Below, one piece after another: positions 61,936 through 64,000 of a stretch of DNA of 64,000 nt. The stretch comes from Erpobdella octoculata. Lineage: Eukaryota > Annelida > Clitellata > Hirudinida > Erpobdellidae. The notes under the pieces are model-generated. The model worked only from the letters and a program-made list of their open reading frames with translations. It was not told the origin of the DNA and made no database searches. Made by a program: the position numbers and the translations under genes. The stretch lies in the NCBI GenBank assembly GCA_963978895.1, contig OZ022240.1, forward strand, positions 18,392,636 through 18,456,635, given 5' to 3'. The stretch's first letter is position 1. Each line of letters begins with the position of its first letter.

Positions 61936-63122
61936 TCTATATATATAAAAATGAATGTTTGTATCTATATATGTTAATGGCGTTTATGCATTGCTACACC
62001 ATTCATCCGATCGTAATGAAATTTTCACACAACCTTGAGAGTCAATGGGAGTCAAAAATAAAAAAAAAATTTTGAAATCCATCACAAAATAAGCGGAGCG
62101 GAGCGGGTGAGCGAGCGGGAACTATATATATATGTATGTGCGTATGTATGTGTGTATGTATGTATGTGTATGTGCATGTATGTGTGTCTGTGTGTGTGTT
62201 TATGTATGTACTAGCGGAGATACCCGGCGTTGCCCAGGTTTTTTAGAGGTTTTTCTAATGTTTGTCTCTTTCTCTCCCATATCCTTTCCCACCTGCTTTC
62301 CCACTCCTGTTCGCTTTCCCGTTTTCGGTCGTTTTCCCGCTGCCGATTGCTTTCCCGCTCCCGGTCGCTTTCCCGCTCCCGGTCGCTTTCCCGCTCCCGG
62401 TCGTTTTCCCGTTCCCGGTCGCTGTCCCGTTCCCGCTCACGTTTGCTCTCCCATTCCCGCTCACGCTTGCTTTTCCGTTCCCGCTCGCTGTCCGTTCCGG
62501 GTCGCTTTCCCGTTTCTATAATAGACAAACTAACCCACAAACATTCATATATATATATAGTCTTAGCAAATCTATTTTACGTTTTATAGGCTAACAGAAG
62601 TTATGAAAGAATGTAAAAGAGAAAATGAGCGTGAACGGGAACGGGAGAGCAACCGTGACCGGGAATGGGAGAGCAAGCATGACCGGGAACGGGAAAGCGA
62701 CCGGGAACGGGAAAGCGACCGGGAACGGGAAAGCGACCGGGAACGGGAAATCGACCGGGAACGGGAAAGCGACCGGGAACGGGAAAGCGACCGAGAACGG
62801 TAAAGCGACCGGGAACGGGAAAGCGACCGGGAACGGGAAATCGACCGGGAACGGGAAAGCGACCGGGAACGGGAAAGCGACCGAGAACGGTAAAGCGACC
62901 GGGAACGCGGAAAGCGACTGGAATCGGGAGAGCAAGCTTGGAAGGAAACGCGAGCAAGAGAGAAAATCGATAACAAAACTTCTGAGCGGGAAAGCGACCG
63001 AGAGCGGAAAAGCGACCGGGAACGCTACGAAAACGGGAAAGTGGAGAAGGGAACGGGAGCGAGAGAGACAAACATTAGAAAAACCTCTAAAAACCCCGGG
63101 CAACGCCGGGTAACCCCGCTAG
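61936..63122 (+). mobile_element. Helitron-like element B2
   Basis: Starts TCTATATATATAAAAATGAA and ends CGCCGGGTAACCCCGCTAG with the same hairpin as B1, between A (61935) and T (63123). The empty site GTTTTAATTACATATAA is seen at about 57656-57666 in R1 copy 3. The inverted 3'-end copy (CTAGCGGAGATACCCGGCGT) starts at 62212. Its minisatellite arms are longer than those of B1. Confidence 0.78.
62683..62920. repeat. 18-bp minisatellite with 90-bp higher-order repeat
   Basis: About 13 units of CGGGAACGGGAAAGCGAC. Variant units (GGGAAATCGACC at 62745 and 62835; CCGAGAACGGTAAAG at 62791 and 62881) recur every 90 bp, so blocks of five units were duplicated together. Confidence 0.92.
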
Positions 63123-63171
63123 TTACATATAAAAGCATTGGGTTTTAAAAATTCGTTTTTAATTTACTTGT

Positions 63172-64000
63172 TTAGTACTTAGTTGTAAGTCTGATAGTGG
63201 TGTTCTAATTTGTCTCCCCAAAAAATTTTCTGCGGGAGATTTTTGATGTGGACTAGATAGGCATGGTGTAGATCTATAACACAACAAAAACTTTTGCACC
63301 AATTCCTCGGTAATTCCTTCATCTTTTAGCTTTTGTATGGTTATTTTGAAAGTATCAATAAATCTTTCTGCTTGACCATTACTTTGTGGATGAAAAGGAG
63401 GTATTCGGATATGACTGATAAATTTTGACTGACAAAATCTTTCAAATTCCATAGAAGTAAATTGTGTTCCGTTATCTGATACCAATGTCTTGGGAAATCC
63501 ATACCGAGCAAACATTCTGTTCAGCTCGCGAATTGTCGTTGTTGAGGTAGTCGCACTCCTTATTTCTGGCCATTTTGAATATGCGTCCACAACAACCAGA
63601 AACATTGAATTCTCCATTGGTCCCGCAAAATCAATGTGAATTCTCTCCCAGGCCTGTGATGGTTCAGGCCATGGTGACAACGTGTTTTTTATAGGCATTT
63701 TAGCTGCTTTTTGACATGCATCACAGGTTTTCACCATACTTTCAATATCTCTATCGATTCCATGCCAATACACCGACTGTCTGGTCAGCATTTTCATTCT
63801 CGTAATTCCTGGATGACCCTGATGTAGCATACTCAATATACGCTGTTGCAGTTTTTTTTTGGAATTACTGCTCTTACACCCATAAATAGAATGCCATCAT
63901 GTAAAGTCAAATCAGTTGCTTTACTTTGGAATGCATTCCAGTTTGATCCAGGTTTAACTTTTGGCCAAAATCTTTTTTTAATGATCTCACTTAACTCTCT
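63172..64000 (-). pseudogene. Gypsy integrase core, partial
   Basis: Minus strand, entering at the window edge. After a frameshift at a run of A/T (about 63855) come SMLHQGHPGITRMKMLTRQS and VYWHGIDRDIESMVKTCDAC (zinc domain H-x-G-H...C-x2-C), then the DDE core: WERIHIDFAGPMENSMFLVV, LVSDNGTQFTSMEFERF and HPQSNGQAERFIDTFKITIQ, with all three acidic residues in place. It ends FLGRQIRTPLSDLQLSTK, where the R1 repeat begins. This belongs to a different Gypsy lineage from the element at 25-32.8 kb, as the motifs flanking the core show. Confidence 0.9.

Larger units (their letters stand above)
61513..63172. repeat. Dispersed repeat family R1, copy 4, split by element B2
   Basis: 61513-61935 plus 63123-63172 match copy 3. 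Short inverted ends CCAATGCTTTTAT (61514) and ATAAAAGCATTGG (63129) are visible. It carries an expanded 20-bp minisatellite. It lies between two codon blocks of the Gypsy integrase, so it is a secondary insertion there. Confidence 0.75.

Overview
The window is eukaryotic, and almost certainly animal, nuclear DNA: AT-rich, low in gene content and saturated with transposable elements (TEs) of metazoan types. These are hAT, mariner/Tc1, Ty3/Gypsy, Copia-like and APE-type LINE elements, a tRNA-derived SINE and non-autonomous Helitron-like elements. I cannot name the species; an AT-rich invertebrate fits but is inference. Almost every coding stretch belongs to a TE and most carry frameshifts or stops. 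Only one pair of minus-strand exons (3955-4629 and 1521-1892) looks like an ordinary host gene.

Layout. 1-5 kb: the possible host gene, with a 1.9-kb inverted-repeat element carrying an Ulp1-protease/PHD-finger remnant in its intron. 5-11 kb: a gag zinc-knuckle relic cut by a hAT element (5446-6579), then a nearly full-length LINE (6682-10781). 11.5-16 kb: a ZMYM1-like hAT transposase broken by a second hAT (12374-13868) and by a LINE fragment, then a Copia-like relic. 16-23.3 kb: two more hAT transposase relics and the only intact element, a two-ORF LINE (ORF1 18857-19612, ORF2 19614-22667). 23.6-24.5 kb: a decayed mariner.

25-32.8 kb: a Ty3/Gypsy element with both LTRs, tRNA-Leu-type primer site, SAP-domain Gag and full Pol order, inactivated by mutations and by a hAT inserted after its RT. 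32.8-53 kb: gene-poor DNA with non-autonomous elements, including a 5S-rRNA-like fragment split by a MITE, a set of three nested hAT-like elements (45123-46316), a SINE and two copies of one LINE family. 53-64 kb: Helitron-like elements with TC...CTAG ends in A|T targets, whose empty sites can be read from paralogous copies in the same window, and a second Gypsy element on the minus strand running off the right edge.

The genes form no pathway. The window is a record of successive insertions, and for many elements both ends and the target-site duplication (TSD) can be read directly. I found no convincing new biological system. The most notable structures are the Ulp1/PHD inverted-repeat element, an 18-bp minisatellite shared by the inverted arms of two otherwise different elements, and the Helitron-like elements with several 5' ends per 3' end.
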